In this document: positions 16,902 to 27,982 of the stretch, piece by piece
How the letters are laid out: each line of letters opens with the position of its first letter
Position numbering within the stretch: the first letter of the stretch is position 1
Source of the DNA: CAZJHX01 sp964545715
GTDB taxonomy: Bacteria > Myxococcota_A > UBA9042 > GCA-2863065
NCBI GenBank assembly: GCA_964545715.1
Contig: CAZJHX010000089.1
Span: forward strand, 1 to 44,040
Length of the DNA: 44,040 nucleotides
Direction: 5' to 3'
Position numbers and translations under genes: made by a program
Notes under the pieces: model-generated
The model's input: only the letters and a program-made list of their open reading frames with translations
What the model was told of the DNA's origin: nothing
Database searches by the model: none

Positions 16902-17882
16902 CTACTCGAACGGGTTGATCACTTCCCACTCGCCGTCGTTGATGCGGCAGTCGCGCGCGTTGGCCGACGAGTCAGCCTTGATGCGCACGCGCAAGGTGGC
17001 CGCCGTGCCGTCGCAGTCAAGGTCGCCCACCGCGAGCAGGGTGATGCGAGCGGTGGCCATCTCGCCGGTCGACTCCAGGCTGTACGAGTAATAGCGCGAC
17101 AGGCTGCGCGGGTTGACTCCAAGCACGGACCACGTCGTGTTGGTCCAGGTCTTGGACGCGGCCGGAAAGCGCTTCTGCTCCAGGTCACACGCGGACGGCC
17201 CGGGCGTCAGGTCCACGGTCTTGGGGCCCTTGCACGCCAGGCGACCGTCTTTTCCGCGGGTGCGCCGCATGTACTCCAGGACGCGGCGCCGGATGTGGTC
17301 CAGCGAGGCCTCAGCCTGTCGAGCGTGGATGCGCCGGAAGAACTCGTTGCCCTGCTTGATGGCGCCGTCCTCGGACACCAGCACCCGGTCGGAGCGCTTC
17401 AGGCCGACCCAGTCCACCGCGTGCAGGGCTGTGCCGTAGCGGTCGGTGTACAGGATCACGCCCTTGTTGCTCCAAGCGCCGTCCTGCAGGGCCTTTCGCG
17501 CGTTGATCGGCGCGTCATAGTCGTGGTGCCACCGCTTGCGTCGCTGCACGTCCTCAAGCTTGTAGTCGATGTTGAGGTACGCGACCCGGCCCGAGAGCAG
17601 GTACGCGGTGGCCTGCCAGATCTTGCCCGCCTGGGGCTCCAGATCGCGCGCCTCGGTGGTGATCGGCTGGATGTTCGTCAGGCCCAGACCCATCAGATCG
17701 CGGTCCTGCGGGACCTGCAGACGCGGCTTGGTAAAGCCTGCACGCTTGGCCGCAGCGCGGAACTCAGCCACCGTCGAGCCCAGTCGGAAAGGGCCCAACT
17801 GGCCGGGGTTCTTCTTCTTGGCCAGGGCACTGGAGGCCACCGCCAAGCTGAGAAGGATAATCACGAGGTGCCACTTTCTCAT
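16902..17882 (-). CDS. Secreted protein, unknown, with pilin-like C-terminal features
   Basis: 326 residues from the ATG at 17882, where a clean signal peptide starts (MRKWHLVIILLSLAV, cleavage after ALA). An open frame continues to 18269 but has no coding character. Residues 22-110 carry repeated basic stretches (GPFRLGSTVAEFRAAAKRAGF) as in small periplasmic domains of unknown role. The C-terminal third (WSVLGVNPRSLSRYYSY, then GDLDCDGT) resembles the beta-sheet end of myxobacterial/Bdellovibrio type IV pilin-like proteins, where a GDLDGDG-type loop is common; there is no prepilin leader. The gene is convergent with the ACAD gene, separated by 5 bases. Confidence 0.75.
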   Translation of the reverse strand: MRKWHLVIILLSLAVASSALAKKKNPGQLGPFRLGSTVAEFRAAAKRAGFTKPRLQVPQDRDLMGLGLTNIQPITTEARDLEPQAGKIWQATAYLLSGRVAYLNIDYKLEDVQRRKRWHHDYDAPINARKALQDGAWSNKGVILYTDRYGTALHAVDWVGLKRSDRVLVSEDGAIKQGNEFFRRIHARQAEASLDHIRRRVLEYMRRTRGKDGRLACKGPKTVDLTPGPSACDLEQKRFPAASKTWTNTTWSVLGVNPRSLSRYYSYSLESTGEMATARITLLAVGDLDCDGTAATLRVRIKADSSANARDCRINDGEWEVINPFE

Positions 17883-17966
17883 CGAAACGATCACACAGGT
17901 CTGTTGTGACCACGTCAAGAAACGCGGTAACTTGCGGCCCGTCACGCCACCCCACAAGGAGCTAGC

Positions 17967-19139
17967 ATGTCGACAGAGGCAGACCGGGTTCAGATGCAGG
18001 ACAAGGAGATCTTCACCGAGGATCACCGGACGTTCAGAAAGACGGTGCGCAAGTTCGCAGAGTCCCTGGCGCCCCATTCTGAGGAGTGGGACGAGGCCGG
18101 GATCTTCCCGCGCGAGGTCTTCAAACAGGCCGGAGACCTGGGGCTGCTGGGCATTCGCTGCGACGAAGAGATCGGCGGCATGGGGCTGGACTGGTGGTGG
18201 ACCGCCGCCTACGTTGAGGAGCTTGTCTACACGACCAACGCCGGCGTCAACATGGCGCTGATGGTCCAAAGCGACATGGCCACGCCGATCATCAACGAGC
18301 TCGGCAGCGACGAGCTAAAACGCAACTTCCTGGCGCCTGCCATCAAGGGCGACATGATCGCCGCGCTCGGCATCAGCGAGCCGGGCGGTGGCTCTGACGT
18401 GGCCAACATCGCGTGCACGGCCCGGCGCGACGGCGACGACTACGTCATCAACGGTCAGAAGCTGTGGATCACAAACGGCACCCGGGCCGACTTCATCACG
18501 CTGGGCGTCCGCACCGGCGGCGACGGCTACGGCGGGCTGACCCTGTTGGTGTTCCCGACCGACGTGAAGGGCTTCCAGGTGGGCAAGTCGATCAAGAAGA
18601 TCGGCAACAAGAGCTCCGACACCGCCGAGCTGTTCTTCGAGGATTGCCGCGTGCCGGCGCGCTATATCCTGGGCAACGAGGGACAGGGCTTCTACCACAT
18701 CATGACCAACTTCCAGGGCGAGCGTCTGGTCGCCGCGCTGGCCTGCGTCAGCGGCATGGAGAAGGCGGTGCGCGAGGCCATCATCTACGGTCGCGAGCGT
18801 AAGGCGTTCGGCCGCCCCATCGTCAAGTTCCAGGTCTGGAAGCACAAGCTGGTCGAGCACTTGACCGCCATCGAGGCCGCCCGGCGCCTGACCTACTTCG
18901 CGGTCGACAAGGTCAACAAGACCCCGATGGGCGCCATGCGGGAGATCACCATGGCAAAGCTCTTTGCGGGCGATCTGGCCCAGAAGGTGCTGTACGACTG
19001 CATGCAGATGCACGGCGGCTTTGGCTACACCACCGAGTACCCGATCGGCCGCGCCTGGACCGACTCGCGCCTGATCACCATCGGCGGCGGCACCAGCGAG
19101 ATCATGAAAGAGATCCTGACCAAAACAGAGGGGCTCTAA
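17967..19139 (+). CDS. Acyl-CoA dehydrogenase (long-chain-type)
   Basis: 390 residues, start ATG with AAGGAG 6 nt upstream. ACAD signatures: ALGISEPGGGSDVA, WITNGTRADF, ERKAFGRPI, MQMHGGFGYTTEYPIGRAW, and ITIGGGTSEIMKEIL. As in long-chain and isovaleryl-CoA dehydrogenases, the YEGT base is replaced by GGGT, and the Glu of QGERLVAAL is the probable base. It is divergent from the secreted-protein gene. Its last base directly abuts the uvrB stop on the other strand, with no intergenic DNA. Confidence 0.94.
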   Translation: MSTEADRVQMQDKEIFTEDHRTFRKTVRKFAESLAPHSEEWDEAGIFPREVFKQAGDLGLLGIRCDEEIGGMGLDWWWTAAYVEELVYTTNAGVNMALMVQSDMATPIINELGSDELKRNFLAPAIKGDMIAALGISEPGGGSDVANIACTARRDGDDYVINGQKLWITNGTRADFITLGVRTGGDGYGGLTLLVFPTDVKGFQVGKSIKKIGNKSSDTAELFFEDCRVPARYILGNEGQGFYHIMTNFQGERLVAALACVSGMEKAVREAIIYGRERKAFGRPIVKFQVWKHKLVEHLTAIEAARRLTYFAVDKVNKTPMGAMREITMAKLFAGDLAQKVLYDCMQMHGGFGYTTEYPIGRAWTDSRLITIGGGTSEIMKEILTKTEGL

Positions 19140-21164
<2,025 letters not shown>

Positions 21165-21188
21165 AGCGCGGATGGTACCGCGATCTCC

Positions 21189-21217
21189 TTGAATTGGGGC
21201 GACCGTATCACTACGAT
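21189..21217 (+). promoter_or_regulatory. Sigma-70 promoter of the IPT/TIG lipoprotein gene
   Basis: TTGAAT (21189-21194, 4 of 6), 17-nt spacer, TACGAT (21212-21217, 4 of 6). It gives a leader of about 30 nt containing AGGA at 21244-21247, 8 nt before the ATG at 21256. It lies in the 91-bp divergent gap with uvrB. Confidence 0.45.
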
Positions 21218-21255
21218 GAAACCGGCTACGCGCGCACCAATTCAGGAAGAGATAT

Positions 21256-24200
21256 ATGGCCAAAGAGTTCGCAATGCGGGTCGCTCTGACCGCGACCGCC
21301 ATCAGCATCCTCGCGTTCGCCGGTTGCTCGGCGACCGACGACGTGCCCGGCGGCGAGATCGAGGAAGCGGCCGAGAACCTGGCCGGCGACGAGGCTCCAC
21401 TGGAGCCGCACGTCGGATATCCCCCGCAGCACCCGACGCAGATCCCCGACGATCCGGAGGGCCCCGAAGACCTGAAGATCGGCGTGGACCCGATCGTGAT
21501 CGAGCTGACACCGTCCGAAGCGCGCGTCGAGGGTGGCGAGATCGTGACGGTCAACGGCGACAATTTTGCAGACGGCGCCAAGGTGTTTTTCGGCGACGCT
21601 GAGTCCCCCGACGTCTTCTACATCAGCGAGACCTACCTCAACGTGACAACGCCGCCCGGCGAGCCCGGCTACACCGACGTGCGCGTCGTCAACAAAGACG
21701 GCGCCGAGGGCGTGCTGGAAAACGGCTTTGTCTATTACGACGACCTGGAGGTGCACTCGGTCACGCCGGCGCTCGGTACCCCCCAGGGAGGTGACCCTGT
21801 CACGCTGCACGGTCGCGGCTTTGAGACCGGCGTTCTGGTGCTGTTCGGCGACCGCATCGCGCTGGATGTGCAGGTCATCAGCGGCAACACCCTGACCGCC
21901 GTGACGCCGCCCGGGGACCTGGGCGCCGCGGACGTGCGCGTTGTTCTGGAAAACGAGATCGCGGCGCTGCTGGAGGAAGGCTTCGAGTATGTCGCCGCAC
22001 CCGAGGTGACCAAGGTGTGGCCGCCGCACGGTCCGACGATCGGCGGGACCCAGATCGAGGTCACGGGGCGCTACTTCCGCCAGGACATGACGGTGGCGCT
22101 GGCCAACAAGCCGGCCCAGGTCATCAACATCTCCGAGGACGGTACGCAGGCGCTGATCATCGCGCCGGGCGACTCGGCCGGACCGGCGACGCTGGTAGCT
22201 GAGCACGCCTATGGCGTGGGCTTTTTGCAAAACGCGTTTACCTACCTGGCGCCCGCGCAGGGCGGGGTTGAGCTGTGGAACGTCGTGCCCGCCAAGGGCT
22301 CGGCCAGCGGCGGCTACGAGGTCGCGCTCATCGTGCAGGGCCTGCAGACCGACCAGCCGATCAGCGTGACGTTCGGCGGCGTGCCCGCGACAGGCATTCA
22401 GGCGGAGCTGTACCCGGACACGGTCTTTGTGCAGGCGCCCCCCGGGGCAGCGGGCCAGGTCTCGGTGGCTATCACGCAGAACGGCGAGACCTCGACGCTG
22501 GCCAACGCCTTCACCTACACGCAGCCGCTGGCGGTCACCTCGCTGACGCCGACGTCGGGCAGCGCGGTGGGCGGCGAGGTGGTCACCATCTACGGCGAGG
22601 GCTTTAGCTCCGGCGATGACGTGTCGGTCTTTATCGGGCCGCTGGCGTCACCCAGCTTCGATGTGTTGGCCGACGGTCAGCTGCTGGCTCAGACGCCGCA
22701 GTGCTCGCCCGGGAAGCTGGACGTCACCGTGGTGGTCGACGGTCGCCAGGCGGTTTTGCCCGGCGCCTTTGACTGCTTGACCAACCAGCCGCATGTCTTT
22801 GCGCTGGATCCGCCCTCGGCCGCTCAGGCGGGCGGCGGGCTGGTCCGTGTGATCGGCGCCGGGCTGCCCATGGACGCGGCGCTGTCGTTCGGCGGCCAGC
22901 CGGGTGTCGACGTGCAGTGGGAGAGTCAGCTGGTGGTCTGGGCGCGCGTGCCGCGTGGTGACGAGGGCTCAGTGGACGTAGAGATGACGTCCGACACTCT
23001 GTCCAAGCCGATCGTCTACAAAGAGGGCCTGAAGTACATCAATCCGGCCAACAAGAAGGCCGGTATCGCGGGCGGCCTCATCGACCGCACGATCAACGTC
23101 TCGGTCTTCAACAGCAGCAACGGCAAGGGGCTCGAGGGCGCGACCGCCATTCTCGGGTCCGACGCGCAGACCAAGTACCAGTGCATCACCGATGATCGCG
23201 GCCAGTGCGTCATCAGCTATCACGAGCTGAGGGGTCCGCGGACGATCACCGCGGCGCGCAAGAACTTCTCGGCGTACACCATCGCCGGCTTTGGCGGCAC
23301 GAACGTCACGATGTACATCCGCCCGCAGGATCCCCCTGCCCAGCAGGGCCCGCCCGGTCCGTTTACGTTCGTCAACGTCAACGACCTGACCGGCACGATC
23401 AGCGGCCGGCTGAACGGCATCGGCAAATACGTGCTGCCGCCGCCGCCGAACTGCGCCGTGGTCGGATCGCCGGACGGTCAGCAGTGCACCCCCTGCAACG
23501 CCGCGCAGCCGTGCGATGAGGGTTTGAGCTGTCAGCCGCTGGCCGACACGGGCAGTTGGTGCGTGAAGAGCTGCGAGGCGCCGTCCGACTGCACCGAGGG
23601 CTTTGTGTGCGCCTACATGGGCGACGGCAACAAGTGCATCCCGCAGGGGGGCGAGATCACGGCCAGCTGTGCGACCAGCCGCCGCAACTTCTTCGGCACG
23701 AACCCCGATCCAGGCCCGGGCGCGCTCGTGAACCCGACGGACGGGACGTTCTCGCTCACGTCCCGAATCGGTGAGGTCACCGTGTACTGCATCGCGGGCT
23801 ACACCCACCCGCAGACCGGGCAGTTCATCGCGACGTACATGGGCGTGCAGCCGACCGTGGTGGTTGGGTTGAACAAGTTTGTGACCGACGTGCAGGTCTC
23901 GCTGACGATCCCGCTGAGCCGCACCTTGCGCATGCGCGTCTTCGACCTGCCCGAGCATGAGGAGGGCATCGGCGCGCCGATCTATCGCAACGCGGTGGAC
24001 GTCGGCGCCGAGGGCTGGATTCCGCTGGCACAGCAGCCGACCTGGACGGATGGCGAGATGCGCTTCTTTGCCGGGTATCCCGAGTCGCTGGCGCCCTTTG
24101 GCAAGGACGCGGCCTACACGTTTTATACGACGATTATCGCCGATACCAACGGTGTGGCGCCGGTCTCATATCGGTTGAACTATCGCCTGCCCTCGGTGGA

Positions 24201-25407
24201 CGGCGATCCGATCCGCATCCGCAACGCCGAGAACGACGGCTGGGACGTGCCGGGCACCGGGATGACCGGCGATCTGACCGGGGTGTGGGGCAGCGCCGAG
24301 GACGACGTGTGGGGCGTGGGTCCCGGCGGGCGCATGGTCCACAAGGGCTCGTTGGGGTGGGGGCCGCAGCCACACTTCACAGACGTTGACCTCAACGCGA
24401 TCTCGGGTACGGCCTGGGACCACATCACTGCTGTCGGTGACTTCGGCACGATTCTGGAGTTCGCGGGCGCCACCTGGAAGCAGGGCGTGGTCTCGCCGCC
24501 CATCGCCTTCCACCTGCGCGCCGTACACGGCGACTGGGCGGTTGGGGACGGCGGCATCGTGCGTGACATCGGCGCCTATTGGCAGCTGCAAGAGGGCGTG
24601 CTCCACGCCAGCGGGCTCCGGGGTGTGTTCCAGATCGCGGACGACCTGGTCATCGCGGTGGGCGAGAGCGGCAAGGTGCTCGAGTACAACGGCAGTCACT
24701 GGACCTCGACCCTGGCCGTGCCCTCTGGCGAGCACCTGAACGCGGTGTGGTCGGACGGCGTGCGTGCGGTCGCGGTCGGCGATAACGGCACGATCATCAT
24801 GCGCAACCTGGAGACCGACGTGTGGGAGGTTGTAGAGCCGATGACCCGTCGCGAGCTGCTGACGGTTACGGGTGACGCCTCGGGCGCGATCTTTGCGGCG
24901 GGCACGGCGGGTACCGTGCTGCGCTGGGATCCGGCGGCTGAGGCGTGGTTCGACGAGTCGCAGGACGGGGCGGTCCTGCTGGATATCCACGCGCTGTGGA
25001 CCGACGGCCAGGCGCCCCTGCATGCGGGCGGCTTTACGGCGGTGCCGGTCGGCCCGTGGATGGCCTTCCCGGACCCGATCAGTCCGCGCTGGTACGAGTT
25101 CTTGAACAAGGAGCAGCTGTCCTGGGACTTCCTGGACGGCGGACCCAATCCGACCTTCAACTCGGTCTTCTTGAGCTCTGCGGACGGCTTCACGGTCTGG
25201 GCGATCGTGGCGCACGGCGACTACAACAGCGTCGATCTGCCGCGCCTGGTGGACGTGATCAACTACGATCCGGTACCGCTTGGACAGAAGTACTTCAACA
25301 TGACGCGGGCGCTGAACCCCGAGTTCAGCATGGATGGCTACCGCTTCAGTCACCTCAGCATGTGGCGCCGCACGACGTGGGCCAGCGCATACGGAACCTT
25401 CTACTAG
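21256..25407 (+). CDS. Large surface lipoprotein with six tandem IPT/TIG domains and a beta-propeller-like C-terminus
   Basis: 1383 residues. Signal and lipobox FAGC (Cys 24), so it is lipid-anchored. Residues about 80-595 hold six consecutive IPT/TIG immunoglobulin-like repeats, each opening with a SxTPxxGxxxGG-type turn (for example SVTPALGTPQGG, SLTPTSGSAVGG). Then come a carboxypeptidase-regulatory-like module (612-690), a cysteine-rich module (730-795, CTPCNAAQPC, CSDC-like pairs), and repeated beta-strands at about 1000-1250 (WGSAEDDVWGVG, ITAVGDFGTILEF, VIAVGESGKVLEY, AVAVGDNGTIIM), which look like a WD/BNR-style propeller. An adhesin or receptor role in the myxobacterial envelope is likely; it is not enzyme-like. 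Confidence 0.88.
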   Translation: MAKEFAMRVALTATAISILAFAGCSATDDVPGGEIEEAAENLAGDEAPLEPHVGYPPQHPTQIPDDPEGPEDLKIGVDPIVIELTPSEARVEGGEIVTVNGDNFADGAKVFFGDAESPDVFYISETYLNVTTPPGEPGYTDVRVVNKDGAEGVLENGFVYYDDLEVHSVTPALGTPQGGDPVTLHGRGFETGVLVLFGDRIALDVQVISGNTLTAVTPPGDLGAADVRVVLENEIAALLEEGFEYVAAPEVTKVWPPHGPTIGGTQIEVTGRYFRQDMTVALANKPAQVINISEDGTQALIIAPGDSAGPATLVAEHAYGVGFLQNAFTYLAPAQGGVELWNVVPAKGSASGGYEVALIVQGLQTDQPISVTFGGVPATGIQAELYPDTVFVQAPPGAAGQVSVAITQNGETSTLANAFTYTQPLAVTSLTPTSGSAVGGEVVTIYGEGFSSGDDVSVFIGPLASPSFDVLADGQLLAQTPQCSPGKLDVTVVVDGRQAVLPGAFDCLTNQPHVFALDPPSAAQAGGGLVRVIGAGLPMDAALSFGGQPGVDVQWESQLVVWARVPRGDEGSVDVEMTSDTLSKPIVYKEGLKYINPANKKAGIAGGLIDRTINVSVFNSSNGKGLEGATAILGSDAQTKYQCITDDRGQCVISYHELRGPRTITAARKNFSAYTIAGFGGTNVTMYIRPQDPPAQQGPPGPFTFVNVNDLTGTISGRLNGIGKYVLPPPPNCAVVGSPDGQQCTPCNAAQPCDEGLSCQPLADTGSWCVKSCEAPSDCTEGFVCAYMGDGNKCIPQGGEITASCATSRRNFFGTNPDPGPGALVNPTDGTFSLTSRIGEVTVYCIAGYTHPQTGQFIATYMGVQPTVVVGLNKFVTDVQVSLTIPLSRTLRMRVFDLPEHEEGIGAPIYRNAVDVGAEGWIPLAQQPTWTDGEMRFFAGYPESLAPFGKDAAYTFYTTIIADTNGVAPVSYRLNYRLPSVDGDPIRIRNAENDGWDVPGTGMTGDLTGVWGSAEDDVWGVGPGGRMVHKGSLGWGPQPHFTDVDLNAISGTAWDHITAVGDFGTILEFAGATWKQGVVSPPIAFHLRAVHGDWAVGDGGIVRDIGAYWQLQEGVLHASGLRGVFQIADDLVIAVGESGKVLEYNGSHWTSTLAVPSGEHLNAVWSDGVRAVAVGDNGTIIMRNLETDVWEVVEPMTRRELLTVTGDASGAIFAAGTAGTVLRWDPAAEAWFDESQDGAVLLDIHALWTDGQAPLHAGGFTAVPVGPWMAFPDPISPRWYEFLNKEQLSWDFLDGGPNPTFNSVFLSSADGFTVWAIVAHGDYNSVDLPRLVDVINYDPVPLGQKYFNMTRALNPEFSMDGYRFSHLSMWRRTTWASAYGTFY

Positions 25408-25586
25408 GTGAGTGGTGCCGAACGACGTCACGCCCCTCGCGGATCCTCGCCGGCGCTCTCGGCGCGGAACGCGCTCGACGGGCCTAAGGGCCCGCCTTCA
25501 CACGTTACGTTCCCTCGCTTCGCTCGGCGCCGAGATCGCCAGGCGAGGCTCCACGAGGGGCGCAACGCCGTTTGGCACCACTCACC
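25407..25586. repeat. 180-bp imperfect inverted repeat (palindromic element)
   Basis: The arm 25407-25465 and the reverse complement of 25527-25586 agree at 52 of 60 aligned positions, beginning with a perfect 13-bp GGTGAGTGGTGCC end. The centre carries a second perfect hairpin, CGGGCC-TAAG-GGCCCG (25479-25494). The element starts on the last base of the upstream stop codon and fills nearly the whole gap before the next lipoprotein gene. It looks like a miniature mobile or palindromic repeat unit. No transposase is nearby. It could also act as a strong mRNA hairpin between the two genes. Confidence 0.75.
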
Positions 25587-25597
25587 TGGGCCTAGCC

Positions 25598-27982
25598 TTG
25601 GCTAGCCGCTTTCTCATCGCAGCCGCCGCGCTGCTGCTCGTCTCTGCGTGTGCGGAGATCGGGAAGTCGTGGCCGGATGCCGGTCGCGCGCCGCGCACGT
25701 TTGACCCGATCGCGGACACGACGGACGACGGTGACGATACGGGCGGCGTGGTCGATTCGGGGCCCGGTGTGGGCGTAGATACCGGCTCCGACCTGGGGGG
25801 GACGACCGGCGACGACACGACGGACGTGGGAACCGGTGATACCGGCGTGGGTGACGACACGGGCGCCGACGACACGACGACGAGCGGCAGCGGCGCACCG
25901 GGCTCAGGCGGTCCGGGACCGGGCGGCGACGACGGGCCGGACCTGGAGTGCAACGACAAGAACCCGTGCACCGACGACATTCTGAACGACGACGGGCAGT
26001 GCGAGTACAACTATATCTACGGGGTCTGTTGCACCGAAAACGGGCACTGCAACGACAGCGACGCATGCACCGACGACATCTGCGTGGGCAGCTTTTGCCA
26101 GCACACCAACAACTGCTGTGAAAGCGACGCCGACTGCGCGGACGACGAGGACGCCTGCACCGTCGACACCTGCGTGATCGTGCAGGAGGTGCCGCCGCTG
26201 GCCGCGCCGTTTGACGTCGGGTATTGCCTGCATCAGGCGACCGGCGATCCGGCATGCTGCGAGGCAGGGGCGTTCATCTTCGACGTCAACTTCGACGACG
26301 GCACGCTGGGCCCGCTGACGGTTCAGAACCTGACGTCGGTGGCCGGGTGGCATGTCAGCGTCGATGGGCCTCAGTATCAGTCCCCGACAGGCTCGCTGTG
26401 GTACGGCAATCCCGAGGCGATGAACTACGCGTCGGGCGCCGCCAACAGCGGCATCGTCGGCTTCCCGAAGGTGAAGCTGCCGGGCGGCGGCGTGGACGTC
26501 GGCTTCACGTTTGACCTGTTCTTGGATATCGACACCAGCTCGCTCTACGACAAGCTGGAGCTGCGGGTGATCGAGGATGGCGCCGACCACAGCCACGTCG
26601 TCTGGCACAAGGGCAAGGCGCAGGCCTACAACGCGTGGTTCACGGCGGGGGTCAACCTGGCGGCCTGGTCCGGCAAGACGGTGACGCTGCAGTTTGTCTT
26701 TGAGACGGTGGACGGCAAGTCCAACGACACGCTGGGCATCTTCATCGACAACATCCAGATGGGCAGCCTGGCGTGCGCGCCGACGACGTGCCTGCTGGAC
26801 AGCGAGTGCAACGACAATCTGGGCGTCACGTCGGACTTCTGCGTCGACGGCTACTGCGTCTACAAGCAGAACCCGGACTTTTGCACGAACTACATCAGCT
26901 GCGATGACGGCGACCCGTGCACGTACAACTCCTGCTCCAGCGCGACCTGGACGTGCAGCTATCCGGAGAACGTGAACTGCTGCAGCGAGAACAGCGACTG
27001 CGAGGACGGCAACCCGTGCACGGTCAACGACTGTGTGGGCGCCTACTCGCAGTACGGTGGGCACTGCACGGCGCCGGTCGATATCCCGGGCTGCTGTCTG
27101 ACCTCGTTCCAGTGCAACGACAACAACGACTGCACCACCGACAGCTGCTCCATCGAGAACCCGGCGGCCGTGATCGCGGGCGAGTGCACGAACTCGCCGC
27201 TGCCGGGCTGTTGTACCCAGCATGAGGATTGCGCGGACACCAACCCGTGTACTGAGGACCTGTGTGTGTCGGGCTCCTGTCAGAACCCGGTGGTGTGCTG
27301 CGCCAGCGACGCGGCCTGCGAGGACGGCGATGTCCTGTGCACCACAAACACCTGCGTCAATGGCCTGTGCGAGACCAAGCTGGACATGAAGGACGGCTGC
27401 TGCACGCTGAATTATCTGAGCAGCACGTTTGCCGGCGGGTCGTGGGACGGCTGGAGCGAAACCGAGGACTCGGGCCCGTTTGACGGGGTGGGCTGGGTGC
27501 CGACCTCGTCGCCGGCCAAGACGCCGCCGGGCTCGCTGCACTACGGCGGTCTGACTCCTGGCAGTACGTATGACACGGGCCAGCCGAACTCAGGCACGGT
27601 GGAGAGTCCGCTGATCGTGTTGCCCGCGACTGCGCAGAGCTGGCTGTCGTTTGAGCTGCTGCTCGACAACGAGTACAGCGCCGGCTTCAGCTCGGCGATC
27701 GAGTGGGACCGCCTGGTCGTGACCGCCTACCGCATCGACGATCCGACGCAGGAGATCGTCGTCTGGGACAGCGCGGACGGCGCCCCGCAGTGGTGGAGCG
27801 AGGACGCGCAGGGTACGCCCAACGGCGGCAAGTGGACCACGATCGACCTGCTCGACCTGACGGCTTTCAAGGGGCGCAGCGTGCGGCTGAAGTTTCGGTT
27901 CGACACCGTGGACGAGGACGCCAACGCCTTCGCCGGTGTCTATATCGACGACGTGACGGTGACGTCGACGTGCGCCCCGTAG
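25598..27982 (+). CDS. Large cysteine-rich surface lipoprotein with two beta-sandwich modules
   Basis: 794 residues from a TTG at 25598, the only start that places the lipobox (VSAC, Cys 18) at the end of a signal peptide. The frame is open back to a GTG at 25412, but that part reads through the palindromic element. Residues 38-114 are a Thr/Asp/Gly-rich low-complexity linker. Residues 118-221 and 393-601 are runs of myxobacterial-type Cys repeats (NPCTDD, DNDCTTDSC-like). Residues 224-393 and 604-793 are two MAM/jelly-roll-like modules (FDDGTLGPL, GWHVS, FIDNIQM; FAGGSWDGW, YIDDVTV). Probably an exposed adhesive or binding protein working with the neighbouring IPT protein. Confidence 0.85.
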   Translation: MASRFLIAAAALLLVSACAEIGKSWPDAGRAPRTFDPIADTTDDGDDTGGVVDSGPGVGVDTGSDLGGTTGDDTTDVGTGDTGVGDDTGADDTTTSGSGAPGSGGPGPGGDDGPDLECNDKNPCTDDILNDDGQCEYNYIYGVCCTENGHCNDSDACTDDICVGSFCQHTNNCCESDADCADDEDACTVDTCVIVQEVPPLAAPFDVGYCLHQATGDPACCEAGAFIFDVNFDDGTLGPLTVQNLTSVAGWHVSVDGPQYQSPTGSLWYGNPEAMNYASGAANSGIVGFPKVKLPGGGVDVGFTFDLFLDIDTSSLYDKLELRVIEDGADHSHVVWHKGKAQAYNAWFTAGVNLAAWSGKTVTLQFVFETVDGKSNDTLGIFIDNIQMGSLACAPTTCLLDSECNDNLGVTSDFCVDGYCVYKQNPDFCTNYISCDDGDPCTYNSCSSATWTCSYPENVNCCSENSDCEDGNPCTVNDCVGAYSQYGGHCTAPVDIPGCCLTSFQCNDNNDCTTDSCSIENPAAVIAGECTNSPLPGCCTQHEDCADTNPCTEDLCVSGSCQNPVVCCASDAACEDGDVLCTTNTCVNGLCETKLDMKDGCCTLNYLSSTFAGGSWDGWSETEDSGPFDGVGWVPTSSPAKTPPGSLHYGGLTPGSTYDTGQPNSGTVESPLIVLPATAQSWLSFELLLDNEYSAGFSSAIEWDRLVVTAYRIDDPTQEIVVWDSADGAPQWWSEDAQGTPNGGKWTTIDLLDLTAFKGRSVRLKFRFDTVDEDANAFAGVYIDDVTVTSTCAP

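Noticed and set aside
17883..18269. Upstream extension of the secreted protein gene at 16902-17882
   Set aside because: The signal peptide starts at the ATG at 17882, and the extension runs antisense over the next dehydrogenase gene.
21165..21581. Upstream extension of uvrB to 21581
   Set aside because: UvrB begins at MSVFELVTEKT; the extension lies over the divergent gene and its promoter and has no conserved sequence.
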